Source: Ctenosaura bakeri
Lineage: Eukaryota; Chordata; Lepidosauria; Squamata; Iguanidae
Direction of reading: 5' to 3'
Assembly: GCA_948474755.1 (NCBI GenBank)
Contig: CAOLHI010004277.1
Span: 1 to 64,000, forward strand
Length of the DNA: 64,000 nt
In this document: positions 21,720 to 32,513 of the stretch, piece after piece
How positions within the stretch are numbered: position 1 is the first letter of the stretch
Layout of the letters: each line of letters opens with the position of its first letter
Notes under the pieces: generated by a model
The model's input: only the letters and a program-made list of their open reading frames with translations
What the model was told of the DNA's origin: nothing
The model's database searches: none
Position numbers and translations under genes: made by a program

Positions 21720-21807
21720 GGCCCCTCCCGAAACTGCAAACCCCAGGATTCCAGAGGATGTTGAAAGTGGAATCATCGCGCTATAACAGGCTAGTGCAGA
21801 AAAGGCC
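21720..21807. mobile_element. palindromic MITE, single right arm
   Basis: Begins at the palindrome centre (GGCCCCTCCCGAAAC starts 21719) and runs to GTGCAGAAAAGGCC. The left arm is absent. It abuts the L2 RT fragment and is the mirror case of 328-421. Confidence 0.85.
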
Positions 21808-22410
21808 AGGTGACTTAGGTCACTTCTTGTTGTAAAAAAGAAAAAGATCTCTCTAGGCCTAAAACAACCCAAGGGGGCCCCAGAACAGGCCAAAGCACCG
21901 AGAGTGTATTAGAGGTGTTGGGGGCTACAGCATGATTTTGGGGAGTGGGTGCATGTAGCTCTCCAAAGTTCTCTGGGGAGCCATTATGGGCCACCAACCC
22001 CTGCAGAGTTGCCCACCATCGTCTTAACTGCTCAACTGGTACTGGTTTGCCTTATTGTTTGAGTTGATGGTACAAGAAGAAAAGCTATTTTCACCTGGGG
22101 TGGATTTGCACATTCCAACTTTCTGGTGGGAAGTAGCTAAGCAATTGTTCACTTTTTTTTTTTTTAACAAAAGTTATTTATAAGACAATATGTGGTTGTG
22201 GATCCTGGGATGGTTTTGTTTAATTTACTTTCTAGAACTAATAATAAGATGTCAAGCCCTTAATGATATCTAGATCTGAAGGCCTGCTGGCTTTGTGTTG
22301 GTCAGATTTCGGGAACTTTTGGAAACCTTGCTCTTCAACGTGTATGCAGTTTCCAAAGCTGGGCTTCACTGGACTTAGGAAAAGCTGCTTTCTCTGTCCC
22401 TTGTCCCCAA
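21808..22410. other. unassigned
   Basis: No gene or repeat ends recognised; T-run at 22148-22163. Confidence 0.35.
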
Positions 22411-22601
22411 GGCCATTTCCGCACTAGATTGTTATAGTGCTATTATTCCACTTTCAACATTCTATGGAATCCTGGGGTTTGCTGTTTAGGGAGGGGCCTC
22501 AAAGGCCCTCGAACACCCCTCCCTAAACAGCACACCCCAGGATTCCATAGGATGTTGAAAGTGGAATAATAGCGCTATAACAATCTAGTGCGGCAATTAC
22601 C
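22411..22601. mobile_element. palindromic MITE, 191 bp
   Basis: Starts GGCCATTTCCGCAC and ends GTGCGGCAATTACC. The centre is 'gggaggggcctcaaaggccctcgaacacccctcccta', intermediate between A and B forms; both arms share 'tgttta/taaaca' variants. Flanks CAA and TAA. Confidence 0.85.
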
Positions 22602-22884
22602 TAAGAGATGAGGCAAACTCGTAGGAAAGTTGGGAAGAGTTCCACTGCCCTCTCATGGCAGATGTTGGAATGACAGTTGATGTGAACCCTTGGTAGAAAT
22701 CCTTTGAGCTAGAAGAGGACTGGAGCAAGAATATGTAACTTTCCTATTGTTGGACTGAAACTCTCATCAGTCTTGGAGCCAGCAGAGCCAATGGTGGAGA
22801 GCTGGGAGACATTTGGAGGACTGCTCTGTGAGTACTCTTGGACTGAAACGTCACTGAGATGCCTTCTACAGACAATTCTTTATA
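22602..22884. other. unassigned
   Basis: Nothing recognised. Confidence 0.3.
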
Positions 22885-23118
22885 GTTGTTGCATGCCTTC
22901 AAGACATTTCTGACTTATGGCGACTCTAAGATGACCCTATCATGAGGTTTTCCAGGCGAGATTTCTTCAGAGGCGGGTTGCCATTGCTTTGCTCTGAGGC
23001 TGAGAGAGTGTGACTTGCCCAATGTCACTCATTGGGTTCCCAGGGCTAAGTAGGGTTTCGAGTCCTGGTTTCCAGGGTCCCAATACAGCACCCAAACCAT
23101 TATAGCACACTGGCTATC
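22885..23118 (-). mobile_element. tRNA SINE, antisense
   Basis: Antisense order: tail 'gcatgccttcaag', 'atttctgacttatggcgac', body 'gaggctgagagagtgtgact', then B-box complement 'tcgagtcctggtttccagg' and head to 'agcacactggct'. Nearly full length. Confidence 0.8.
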
Positions 23119-23376
23119 AGACAGTTCTCATAGTCAATAAAACGGATATGCGGTCTATAGATATTAAGTTCTGGGTGAAGGCCCATCCAGGAGATGTCAA
23201 ATTTGTGAGCTGTTTAACACATCTCTCATTTAATGAATTAATAAATTTGGAATTTAATTGATACCGAAATTTCAGCTTAAGACAAGTGATTAAATTAAAA
23301 ATATATTTAATTATGTTGTTTTTTCCATTAGATGCTTCCCAGTTTAGGGCTAATTCCTATTGTTAGTCCTGACTAG
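23119..23376. other. unassigned AT-rich
   Basis: Nothing recognised. Confidence 0.3.
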
Positions 23377-23556
23377 AGCCATTTCTGCACTGGACTGTTA
23401 TAGCACTATGATTCCGGTTTCAACGTCCTATGGAATCCTGGGGTTTGCGGTTTCGGGAGGGGCCGCCTGGTCCCTCCTGAAACCGCAAACCCCAGGATTC
23501 CATGGGATGTTGAAAGTGGAATTATAGCGCTATGACAGTCTAGTGTGGAAATGGCC
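23377..23556. mobile_element. palindromic MITE, 180-bp full A form
   Basis: AGCCATTTCTGCAC...GTGTGGAAATGGCC; long hairpin with centre GGGGCCGCCTGGTCCCTCC. Both arms carry 'gggtttgcggtttc/gaaaccgcaaaccc', a shared change from the usual cagtttc/gaaactg. Flanks TAG and TAA. Confidence 0.88.
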
Positions 23557-23734
23557 TAAGGCAGACCTGTCGAATCCATTGGATTGACTTGTGTTGATTC
23601 CCCATTCAATAACTGATTGAATGGGTCTACTCTAGTTCAATTAACCAACAGGATTCTAGCCTCAATTAATAAATTAATTGATTCTGTCCCATTAGTTCTA
23701 CCCTCACAAGTGATTCTATTGCTCCATAATTCTA

Positions 23735-23912
23735 TTCTTCCAGAGAACAAGTCATAGACCAATGGTTTCAAACTGCAGGAAAAGAGATTTCTTCTAAACA
23801 TTAGGAAGAACTTCTTGAGTACTTAAGCATTTTGACAGTGGAATACATTACCACCTTGGAGAATGGTGGATTCTTTGAGGGGTGTGTTAGTTTTGGAATC
23901 CTGCATGACTGG
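23735..23912 (+). mobile_element. CR1 fragment, sense
   Basis: 'ccagagaacaagtcatagac', 'caaactgcaggaaaagaga', 'aacattaggaagaacttctt', then 'ggaatacattaccacctt'. The 3' UTR is truncated. Confidence 0.75.
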
Positions 23913-23914
23913 AA

Positions 23915-24136
23915 TCATAAAATCAGAATCCTAGAGGTAGAAGAGATCCCCAAGGGCCATCCAGTCCAGTCCCATTCTGCCATGCAAGAATACACCATCA
24001 AAGCATTCCCAACAGATGGCCATCCAGACTTTGTTTAAAAACTTCCAAAGAAGGAGACTCCACCACACTCCGAGGCAGCAGCATATTCCACGGTTGAACT
24101 GCTCTTACTGTCAGGAAGTTCTTCCCAATATTTAGA
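23915..24136 (-). mobile_element. CR1 3' end, antisense
   Basis: 'ataaaatcagaatcctagag' followed by 'catccagtccagtcccattc', then ORF2 antisense 'cttccaaagaaggagactcc' and 'tcaggaagttcttccc'. Head-on with 23735-23912. Confidence 0.8.
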
Positions 24137-24690
24137 ATCATAGAATCACAGAATCATAGAAATGTAGAGTTGGAAGAGACCCCAGGGGCCATCCAGTCCA
24201 ACCCCCTGCCATGCAGGAACACCCATCAAAGCATTCCCAACAGATGGCCATCCAGCCTCTGCTTAAAAACCTCAAAGGAAAGAGACTCTACTGCACTCCG
24301 AGGCAGCATCTTCCACTGCCGGACAGGCCTGACTGTCAGGAAGTTCTTCCCAAGGTTCAGGTGGAATCTCCTTTCCTGCAGTTTGAATCCATTGCTCCTT
24401 GTCCTGGTCTCTGGAGCAGGAGAAAACAAGCCCACTCCCTCCTCTACATGGCATCCCTTCAAATATTTAAACATGGCTATCCTGTCCCCTCTTAACCTTC
24501 TCTTCTGCAGAATAAACATCCCCAGCTCTCTAAGTCTATCCTCATAGGCCATGGCTTCCAGGCCCCTCACTATTTTGGTCGCCCTCCTCTGGACTTGCTC
24601 CAGCTTGACCATGTCGTTCTTGAACTGGGGTGCCCAGAACTGGACACAGGATTCAAGATGAGGTCTAATCAAAGCAGAGTAGATGGAATC
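24137..24690 (-). mobile_element. CR1 LINE 3' end, antisense, young
   Basis: Terminal repeats antisense at 24137-24160 (atagaatcacagaatcatag), then the UTR, then a long antisense frame (within 24780-24226) with [25 protein letters not shown] and [16 protein letters not shown] in pieces. 5'-truncated near 24690. Confidence 0.88.
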
Positions 24691-25152
24691 TCTTTTCCTG
24701 TAGTTCAAAGCCATTGCTCCATGTCCTTGTCTCCGGAGCAGCAGAAAACTAGCTTGTCCCATCTTCTGTAGAACATCCATTCAAATATTTAAACACGATT
24801 ATAGTGTCAACTCTTAATCTTCTCCAGGCTAAACATCCCCAGCTCCATAAGTCCCTCCTTGTAGGGCTTCATAGTTTCCAGGCCTTCTACCATTTTGGCT
24901 GTTCTCTTCTGGACATGTTCCAGCTAGTCAATAACCTTCCTGAATTGTAGTGCCCAAAACTGGACCCAGTATGCCAGGTGGGGTCTGACCAAAGCAGAAC
25001 AGAGTGGCAGTATCATTTCCTGTGTCCTAGACACTGTAGTCCTATTGATGAAGTCTAGAATCACATTGGTGTTTTTAGCTGCAGCATCACACTGCTGACC
25101 CATGTTCAGCTTGTGGTCTACTAAGACTCCTAGATCCCTTTCACATGGACTG
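24691..25152 (-). mobile_element. CR1 LINE fragment, antisense, older
   Basis: Continues antisense with a second, more diverged ORF2 segment ('gttcaaagccattgctccat' to 'aagactcctagatccctttc'). It repeats part of the region already present in 24137-24690, so it is a separate copy. Confidence 0.8.
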
Positions 25153-25514
25153 TGGTCAAGTCAGGGGTTTGATGATTCTATGGCTCTAAGTGCCTGGACC
25201 AGCTGACAATGAAGCACTGCCCACTCATGCCTTTTCCATCACCCCTTCCCTCTTGGTAGCCCCAAAGCAACCCTCCCTGCCCTGGGAGGAGCTGTGAAAG
25301 AAACAGATCCCACCACTACTGTTCATCCCAGGCTTCCAGACAATAACCTACGTCTTCCTTTTGATTTTTAAAATGCAAAGTGGCTATTAAAAAAAAACTT
25401 AAATAAACAAATCATTGCTAATTGGCATGCTATTTACATGTGTAACTTTCCTTACATAAGCAATTGAGTACTTTTGCCAGATGCAAAAATCTGTCTTCCA
25501 CTCAAGGCTGTGGA
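25153..25514. other. unassigned
   Basis: No gene recognised. Confidence 0.3.
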
Positions 25515-25912
25515 AGAATTTATCATTTATTCAAAGTACTTCCGTATCGCCGCCCAGCTCACAAGGGCTCCTGAGGCAATGAACAAATGAAAACCTATTA
25601 AACCAATATTGAGAGAAAAACATTTTAAAAAACATGCTAAAATACTCAAGAATCCCTCGAAGCAGTCTAAAGGCAACCCTAGAATTCTATTTTTGAAAGA
25701 GTTAAAACAGCGATTTGCCATGTGGAACAGCACTGCTTTGTCTGCCCATTGGAAGCTTAAAAAAGATGGGGCTAGCCTAACTTCCTTGGGCAGGGAGTTC
25801 CACAGTTGAGGCACTGCTACAGAAAAAGCCCTGTTAAATCTATCCACTAGCCTAACTTTATCAGGTGCTGCGATGTGCAACAGGGCCTCCTCTGAAGATC
25901 TCAAATAGTGTT
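25515..25912 (-). pseudogene. L2-like LINE C-terminus, antisense
   Basis: A minus-strand open frame (25904-25527) contains NRAFSVAVPQLWNSLPKEVR and APSFLSF, the C-terminal end motif shared with the L2 copy at 5535 (APKLWNGLPEE). The 3' part is hydrophobic translated UTR. Family placement within L2/Jockey-like LINEs is inference. Confidence 0.65.
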
Positions 25913-25919
25913 ATGAATA

Positions 25920-26111
25920 GGGTGCCTTTGCACAGGTGGTACGATTGAGCATTGCACACACGGATACACATTTTGCATGTCAGATTGCCCACGCAGATTC
26001 CAACCACACACTTCACATTTCTTTGCACATTCATTTGCATGTTGTTTCAGCTCACTAATGCACACTCCTTGTGTAACTGTGAGTGTAAAGTTACACTCCC
26101 ATCTCCCTGAT
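25920..26111. other. TGCA-rich unclassified sequence
   Basis: Words such as attgcacacacggatacac and tgcatgtcagattgc. No coding potential. Resembles other TGCA-rich stretches. Confidence 0.35.
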
Positions 26112-26466
26112 GTAGGATCTGAGCTGCTATATCTGCTGGGGTTTGGCTCCAGAACTCCGCATGGATACCAAAATCCAAGGATGCTCCAGTGCTATTATGG
26201 TATATAAAAGGGCGTAGCAAAACCGTGTTTCTTATATAAGACGGTGAATAACTCAAACAAGTGATGGAAAGAGCCTGAGGATCTGTGAAAGGGAGGGAAG
26301 TTATAGCAGGGTATGCCTATACACATCAGTGTAGCACTTGGTACATGACAAAATCAAAGTTTGCTTTTTGGATTTTTTTCCCCCTGAATATTTGCAAGCT
26401 ATGGTTGGTTGAATCCTTGGATGCAAAGACCCTGGATACAGAAGGCAAACTATATGCCATATTTGT
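26112..26466 (+). mobile_element. Tigger/pogo-like DNA transposon remnant
   Basis: Contains the Tigger-type order 'ggctccagaactccgcatgg', 'ataccaaaatccaaggatgc', 'tatataaaagggcgtagca', then 'gaatatttgcaagctatgg', 'ttggttgaatccttggatgc' and 'ggatacagaaggcaaact'. The two ends are complementary in the usual way (atccaaggatgc/ccttggatgc). No transposase frame. Confidence 0.75.
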
Positions 26467-26589
26467 TCTGTTTTCCATTCAGAATGACCCAACAGCAGCT
26501 CCTACATTTTAAAAGGGTTTAAGTTCCAAGGCTGAGATCCTCGAAAATAGCTCTTCTTCAGGCTGGCAGACCTACTCCTTGGTTAGATT

Positions 26590-26806
26590 TCTCTCAAGAA
26601 AACTCAGTGGATCCGGACACAATGGGACCAGGGTTTGAATCCTTCCTGGGCTGTGGAAACCCCCTGGGTGACCTTGGGCAAGCCACACTCTCTCAGCCTC
26701 AGGGGCAGGCAAGAGCAAACCCCCTCTGAACAAATTCTGCCAAAAAAACCCTAGGACAAGGTCGCTATAGGTCAGAAGTGAGTTGAAAGCAAACGGCAAC
26801 AAGATG
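26590..26806 (+). mobile_element. tRNA SINE
   Basis: Body 'gggtttgaatccttcctggg' (B box), 'gaccttgggcaagccacact', 'cccctctgaacaaattctgc' and tail 'gagttgaaagcaaacggcaacaag'. Head decayed. Confidence 0.75.
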
Positions 26807-26889
26807 ACTCAATGCCTGTTGATGAATCAAGCAGGGACAGAAATAGAAAAATGGGCTGGCCCTCGTTAAATCAGAAATTCCTGAATCAG

Positions 26890-27764
26890 AGGCTGAACTT
26901 CACAGCAGAGCTTGGATGACCTTGAAGTTCCTTGCCCAAGTCCTCAGCTGAGATTGGAGAGCTGGGCCAAGGCAAACAAAATGAAATTCAACAGAGAGAA
27001 GTGTAAGGTCCTACACTTGGGTAGAAAAAATGGAATCCACAAATATAGGATGGGGGACACGTGGCTGGATAGCAGTACATGTGAAAGGGATCTAGGGGTC
27101 TTCATAGACCACAAGCTGAACATGAGTCAGCAGTGTGATGCGGCAGCCAAGAAAGCCAATGCAATCCTTGGCTGCCTCAATAGGAGTATGGTGTCTAGAT
27201 CGAGGGAGGTACTGGTACCACTCTACTCTGCTTTGGTTAGACCCCATCTTGAATACTGCGTCCAGTTCTGGGCACCCCAATTCAAGAGGGATTTTTGACA
27301 AGCTGGAGTAAGTCCAGAGGAGGGCGACCAAAATGGTGAGAGGCCTGGAAACCATGAAGCCCTATGAGGATAGACTTCGAGAGCTGGGTATGTTTAGTCT
27401 GCAGAAGAGAAGGTTAAGAGGGGACATGATAGCCACGTTTAAATATTTGAAGGGATGCCACGTAGAGGAGGGAGAGGGCTTGTTTTCTGCTGCTCCAGAG
27501 ACCAGGACAAGGAGCAATGGATTCAAGCTGCAGGAAAGGAGATTCCACTTGAACCTCAGGAAGAACTTCCTGACAGTCAGGGCTGTCCGGCAATGGAATC
27601 TGCTGCCTTGGAGTGTAGTGGAGCCTCCTTCCTTGGAGGTTTTTAAGCAGAGGCTGGATGGCCATCTGTCGGGAGTGCTTTGAGGGTGTTCCTGCATGGC
27701 AGGGGGTTGGACTGGATGGCCCCTGTGGTCTCTTCTAACTCTACATTTCTATGATTCTATGATT
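26890..27764 (+). mobile_element. CR1 LINE 3' end, sense
   Basis: Two open pieces: 26912-27298 ([58 protein letters not shown]) and 27333-27683 ([34 protein letters not shown], ending GHLSGVL). A frameshift at the 'ggatttttgacaag' run (about 27290) separates them. The UTR ends in ATTTCTATGATTCTATG. RT catalytic core absent. Confidence 0.92.
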
Positions 27765-27916
27765 CACAAATCTACACTCAGGTAGTTCAGTGGTAATTGT
27801 GCTCCACCGCTGTTCGGCCAAATAATAATGTGGTGCAACGGATGGCATATCAAAGGGTGAAAATGGTGTTGTAAATAAATGATATTATAAAAGCTTTTGG
27901 AGTTTTAGTTTGATAC

Positions 27917-28364
27917 AATTGGCCCTCCATATTTTCGGGTTTAACGTTTATGGGTTTGATTATTTCTGAGTTTCTCTGATCTTTGTCCTAAGGGGCTTCT
28001 TTTCCAGGGGAACCATCCCTCTTGGCCGCTCCAATCAGGCCGTACAGACCTTTGAAAACCTGCCTCTGGTCCTCCTCCTTCTCCACCAGCCACTGCCCGG
28101 CCAGCAATTTCTCAGCACCAAAAGCCATCTCCCAATCCCCCCAGATACCCAAGGAAGGAGATGGGCGACAAAGAGGAAATATAGGGCCACCATGCCGGCT
28201 TCCTCTTTTCCCTGACCTGGTTTGGACTCTGGGTGCCCACTCTCCCCAACATGCCTTGCCCCCCTTCCCACGGATCACCGACACACACATTTTGATATTT
28301 GTGATTTTTCCACTTCTGTGGGGGGTCCCATGCCCCTAACCCTAGCAAACGTGGAGGGTTTTAT
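27917..28364. mobile_element. Tigger-like MITE with unrelated interior
   Basis: Left end 'acaattggccctccatattt' and right end 'ccctagcaaacgtggagggt' are imperfect inverted repeats. Similar right ends occur at 34720-34745 and 63594-63627. The interior (27990-28300) is GC-rich with open frames on both strands but no recognisable domain, so I do not call a gene. Confidence 0.6.
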
Positions 28365-29055
28365 AATTTTGCATGGTCTGGTTACATGCACTTAGCAGTT
28401 TGCTTTATATTATGTTGGATTGTCTGTATTTTATCTGGATAATTTGTTTTACAATTGTACTGCGCAGTTTTATTATTCCTTCCCTTTATGTTTGTATGTA
28501 TATACATATCTTCGAGATTGTACCCCTTTGGCAACACCCACTGTTTTAGGTTGTTCACAACTGTGAATGTGCCTGCTGTTTCCACAATCTCAGTGAACTG
28601 AAAGCACCGATGAGTAGTTACACACCATCCAAGAATGCACTGCTCCCTGAGCAATGGTAACTCTTGCAGAACTCTGCTTATATAGCTGTGAGTTGAATAC
28701 AGATGTGATTCAATGGGAGGGGAAAAGCGCAGCCGTGTGCATAAGAGAGCTTACATGTTCCAAAAACACCAACAGGATGGCAGTCATATTCTTATAAATA
28801 AAGAAAGTGCATCTTCTGGGATCTGCATGTGTTCTAACTGGATTTTCAGGATTAGTGTGCGGAAAACCTTGATGTGGCATTTAGATCTTGCCCAAGACCT
28901 GTGGTTGGCTCTTCCCACAACAGGTATTGAACTGGGACTGTCAAGTGAAGACTGTTTTCACTGTTCCTTATCCCAAATTGCTGCATAGTCAAAACTGTGA
29001 TACTACTTCCATGATCATAACTCTCTCTGCCCCCCCCCATCCCCTGCCACAACTT
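28365..29055. other. unassigned
   Basis: 28555-28695 resembles 50290-50400 in words (caatgcac, aagaatgcac). No gene. Confidence 0.3.
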
Positions 29056-29705
29056 ATGTGTCAAGAGGAGGGGGACCAAAATAGTAGAAGGCCTGGAAAC
29101 TATGGCCATTTCCGCATGAGACTGTTATAGCGCTATGATTCCACTTGCATCATCCTATGGAATCCTGGGGTTTGCAGTTTCGGGAGGGGCCGGCTGGCCC
29201 CTCCCGAAACTGAAAACCCCAGGATTCCATAGGATGTTGAAAGTGGAATCATAGTGCTATAACAGTCTCGTGCAGAAATGGCCTATGAAGCGGCCTAGGA
29301 AGTGGCTTAGGGATCTGGGGATGTTTAGCCCGGAGAAGAGAAGCTTAAGAGAAGGGGACATGATAACTATGTTTAAATGTTTGAAGGGATATCATGGAGG
29401 ATGGAGCAAGCCTGTTTTCTACTGCTCCAGAGACTAGGACACGATGCAGCAGTGACTTCAAACTTCAGGAAAAGAGATTCCACCTAAATATTAGGAAGAA
29501 CTTCCTGATGGAAGGAGCAATTGAACAATGGAATGCATAGCTGCCTGGGAGTGTGGTGGAGTCTCCTTCTCTGGAAGTTTTTCAACAGAGGCTGGATGAC
29601 CATCTGTCAGAAGTGCTTTGACGGTGTCTTCCTGCATGGCAGAAGGGGGTTGGACTCCATAACCCTTGTGGTCTCTGTGAACTCTAGGATTCTATGATTC
29701 TATTT
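29056..29705 (+). mobile_element. CR1 LINE 3' end, sense, split by MITE
   Basis: 'gtcaagaggagggggaccaa ... ggcctggaaac' is interrupted at 29104, then continues 'gaagcggcctaggaagtggc', 'gggatgtttagcccggag', to 'ggattctatgattctat'. Removing 29104-29283 and one TAT restores a collinear CR1. Confidence 0.88.
29104..29283. mobile_element. palindromic MITE, 180-bp full A form
   Basis: GGCCATTTCCGCAT...GTGCAGAAATGGCC; perfect TAT duplications (29101-29103, 29284-29286). The target inside CR1 reads 'ctggaaac TAT gaagc', matching other CR1 copies (ctggaaaccatgaagc at 27348), so the empty site is known. Confidence 0.95.
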
Positions 29706-30025
29706 TACTGGTTATCAACAGTACGGGAAGAAGGAGGAGGCCCATCCTGCCAGCAATTGGAGCATGGGAGAATGATGTTTCCATCAGGATTTTTTTTGGG
29801 GGAAGGGATGTAGCCACACCAGGATACGTTATTTGGTTAAGTATACTTAAGTATGTGGCTGTTAGAGAATATTGGTTGTTATCGTCAGGGCATAGAATTA
29901 GTGTGGCCACACTGGCTGGGTGATTCTGCGAACTGTAGTCCCAAAAATTACCTTCTTCATGTTGTGGCTTTCATCAAGTTGTATGTCTTTATACTGATAT
30001 CCTGCATCAAGGGTTTATTGTGTTT
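29706..30025. other. unassigned
   Basis: Nothing recognised. Confidence 0.3.
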
Positions 30026-30960
30026 ATAGTGGGGTGCCACAGGGTTCTGTCCTGGGCCCAGTGCTATTCAACATCTTCATCTGTGACTTGGATGAAGGAG
30101 TGGAGGGCATGCTGATCAAATTTGCACATGATACAAACTGGGATGGGTTGCTAATAACCCAGAGGACAAGATCAAATTTCAATACGACCTTGACAGATTG
30201 GAGAGCTGCCAAAGCTAACAAACTGAATTTCAACAGAGACAAATGTAGGGTCCTGCACTTGGGTAGAAAAAATGACAGGCACAAGCATAGGATGGGGGAC
30301 GCATGGCTGGATAGCAGTACGTGTGAAAGGGATCTAGGAGTCTTGGTAGATCACAGGTTGAACATGAGTCAGCAGTGTGATGCAGCAGCCAAGAAGGCCA
30401 ACGTGATTCTTGGTTGCATCAATAGGAGTATGGTGTCTAGATCGACGGAGGTAATGGTACCACTCTATTCTGCATTGGTTAGGCCTCATTTGGAATACTG
30501 TGTGTAGTTCTGGGCACCTCAATTCAAGAAGGATGTCAACAAACTGGAACGTGTCCAGAGAAGGGCAACCAAAATGGTGAAGGGTCTGGAAGCCATGCCC
30601 TACAAGGAATGGCTTAGGGAGCTGGGGATGTTTAGTCTGCAGAAGAGAAGGTTAAGAGGGGATACGATAGCCATGTTTAAATATTTGAAGGGATGTCATG
30701 TTAAGGAGAGAGTGGACTTCTTCTCTACTGTTCAAGAGACTAGGACAAGGAGCAATGGATTCAAGCTGCAGGAAAGGAGATTCCACCTGAACCTCAGGAA
30801 GAACTTCCTGACGGTCAGGGCTATCCGGCAGTGGAATATGCTGCTGCCTCGGAGTGTAGTGGAGTCTCCTTCTTTGGAGGTTTTTCAGCAGAGGCTGGAT
30901 GGCCATCTGTCGGGAATGCTTTGAGGGTGTTCCTGCATAGCAGGGGGTTTGATTCTATGA
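30026..30960 (+). mobile_element. CR1 LINE 3' end, longest in window
   Basis: Open pieces 30034-30507 and 30574-30924. The first begins PQGSVLGPVLFNIFICDLDEG, the RT block before the catalytic motif; the YADD-like position reads 'FAHDTN' (catalytic Asp pair lost). Then RKNDRHKHRMGDAWLDSS and [10 protein letters not shown] with a stop (tag at 30508). The C-terminus ends GHLSGML. Dead copy. Confidence 0.92.
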
Positions 30961-31389
30961 TTGTGTAAATCTCATGCAGAATTACACATTGATAGTTGTG
31001 CTGCGCAAGCCTAGTGTGGAACAGCAAAGCTGCGCAACTGACTGGAGACCTGTTGGTACCACTGACTCCTCATCTCATGAACATGTCAGATGCATCTCAT
31101 GTGCATGTACATGACAATGGCATCATGCATGCAACCCCACTTGCAGAACCCTGAACTGAATATAAATGTTAATGCATTGCAGAAAAATGTCTAACCACTT
31201 CCATAGGCAAACTTACACATGTGTAAAATGCCAAAAGGGATTCTGACTTTTGAGTCTGGAATAGACCTTGTGGACCTCTTTCACATCACGTTATTTTGGC
31301 CCCTTGGCAAATATTGCAGGACAGGAGAGACTGTGGGCTTTGTTGTCAATGAGGCAAAAGCCACTCTGGCTTTTAGTCTGAACTTTAAA
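30961..31389. other. unassigned, TGCA-like in part
   Basis: 30965-31210 contains 'gtgctgcgcaagcctagtgtg' and 'gcatgcaaccccacttgcag'. No gene. Confidence 0.3.
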
Positions 31390-31525
31390 AGAGTTGGAGT
31401 TGGACTGGATGGCTCTTGTGTTCAAATCTTTTTATTCAACCAATACAGCAACAGTATAGATTAAGTGTAACTGGATCGCTCTTGTGATCTCTTCCAACTC
31501 TCTGATTCTATGATCCCATGATTCT
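31390..31525 (+). mobile_element. CR1 3' UTR tails, two overlapping remnants
   Basis: 'gttggactggatggctcttg' and, 80 bp on, 'actggatcgctcttgtgatc ... gattctatgatcccatgatt': two nested or duplicated CR1 tails. Confidence 0.6.
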
Positions 31526-32509
31526 CCATGCATCTCGTGTATACTGAAGCTGTCCGAGGTGCTGAAGAAGAACGAAAGATTCCACATCCTGGATAGTTCC
31601 TTTAAAAGTTTAGATGAAAACCTGGTCTGGATTCACTGCTCCACTGACATGGGGGCCACTGAAGTCCATGCCCCATAGGTTTCAGCAATGGTTTCTCTCC
31701 CCTCGTTCTCTCTTTCTCTTTGTATTTCATGCCCACGCATTACCACTCTCCCTCCCTCAGTCTATACCCTTGTGTGATATACACACCTGTCAGCCAAGTA
31801 TCATGCCTCATAGATCTGGTGATGTGGACTGGAACCACCAAAGCCTCTAATAAATCTATTGATTGTTTCAGGTGACACTGGACTTGCAGCTGCTTTTTCC
31901 AGGCTGGAACTTTATAGCTCTCTCTACCCGCTCCACCTATATGCTTCCCTTCCCCCCTTCCCCACTTGCTTCATAATCTCCCTCCCCGCTTGGTTGCAAT
32001 GGAATAGGGGGCTGCTACAATGAGGTCTTCCGCCTTAGACATGTCAAATAGAGTGGGACCCTCACTCCCCACCTCCAGAAAAACCTGATCCAGCCTCATG
32101 GCCTGGGCAGCTAAACCAGTAAAGCTCTGTGTGATTCATTGTCCCCTGGCTGCTGGCAGTCATCTCTTAACAGCTGAGAATTTGGGAAGGGGCGGGAGAG
32201 ATTTAGTTCTCCTTTTGAGAAGAGGAAACAGATTAGGAAGATGACGGATGTCTTCTTGTTCACTCCAAACTCAGAGGAGTCTGGGAGGCTGAGGGGGCCT
32301 TGTGGCTGTGATCTCACCTTGTCACTGTTTTGACAACAAAGGGACGTTGAGGTGCAGCACCCTTGAATTTTTTTCTGGGGAAACATTTTGCAGTTCTGTA
32401 CAGCTGCAATCCAGCATCCCCTCTGCGTAATGTAGATAACTGGAGCTATGCTCTGGCAGCACTATGCAGTCTCCAGGCAGAATAGCAACATAGCAGGACA
32501 AGACAATGG
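31526..32509. other. unassigned intergenic
   Basis: About 1 kb with no named repeat and no supported gene. Confidence 0.35.
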
Positions 32510-32513
32510 ACTG

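Noticed and set aside
21208..21786. 192-codon frame as a real gene
   Set aside because: The core is an L2 reverse-transcriptase fragment; the C-terminal part is translated MITE arm and the N-terminal part is unrelated sequence.
27988..28339. Open frames on both strands of a GC-rich block
   Set aside because: Bounded by Tigger-like ends, no domain, no splice context. Could be filler sequence.
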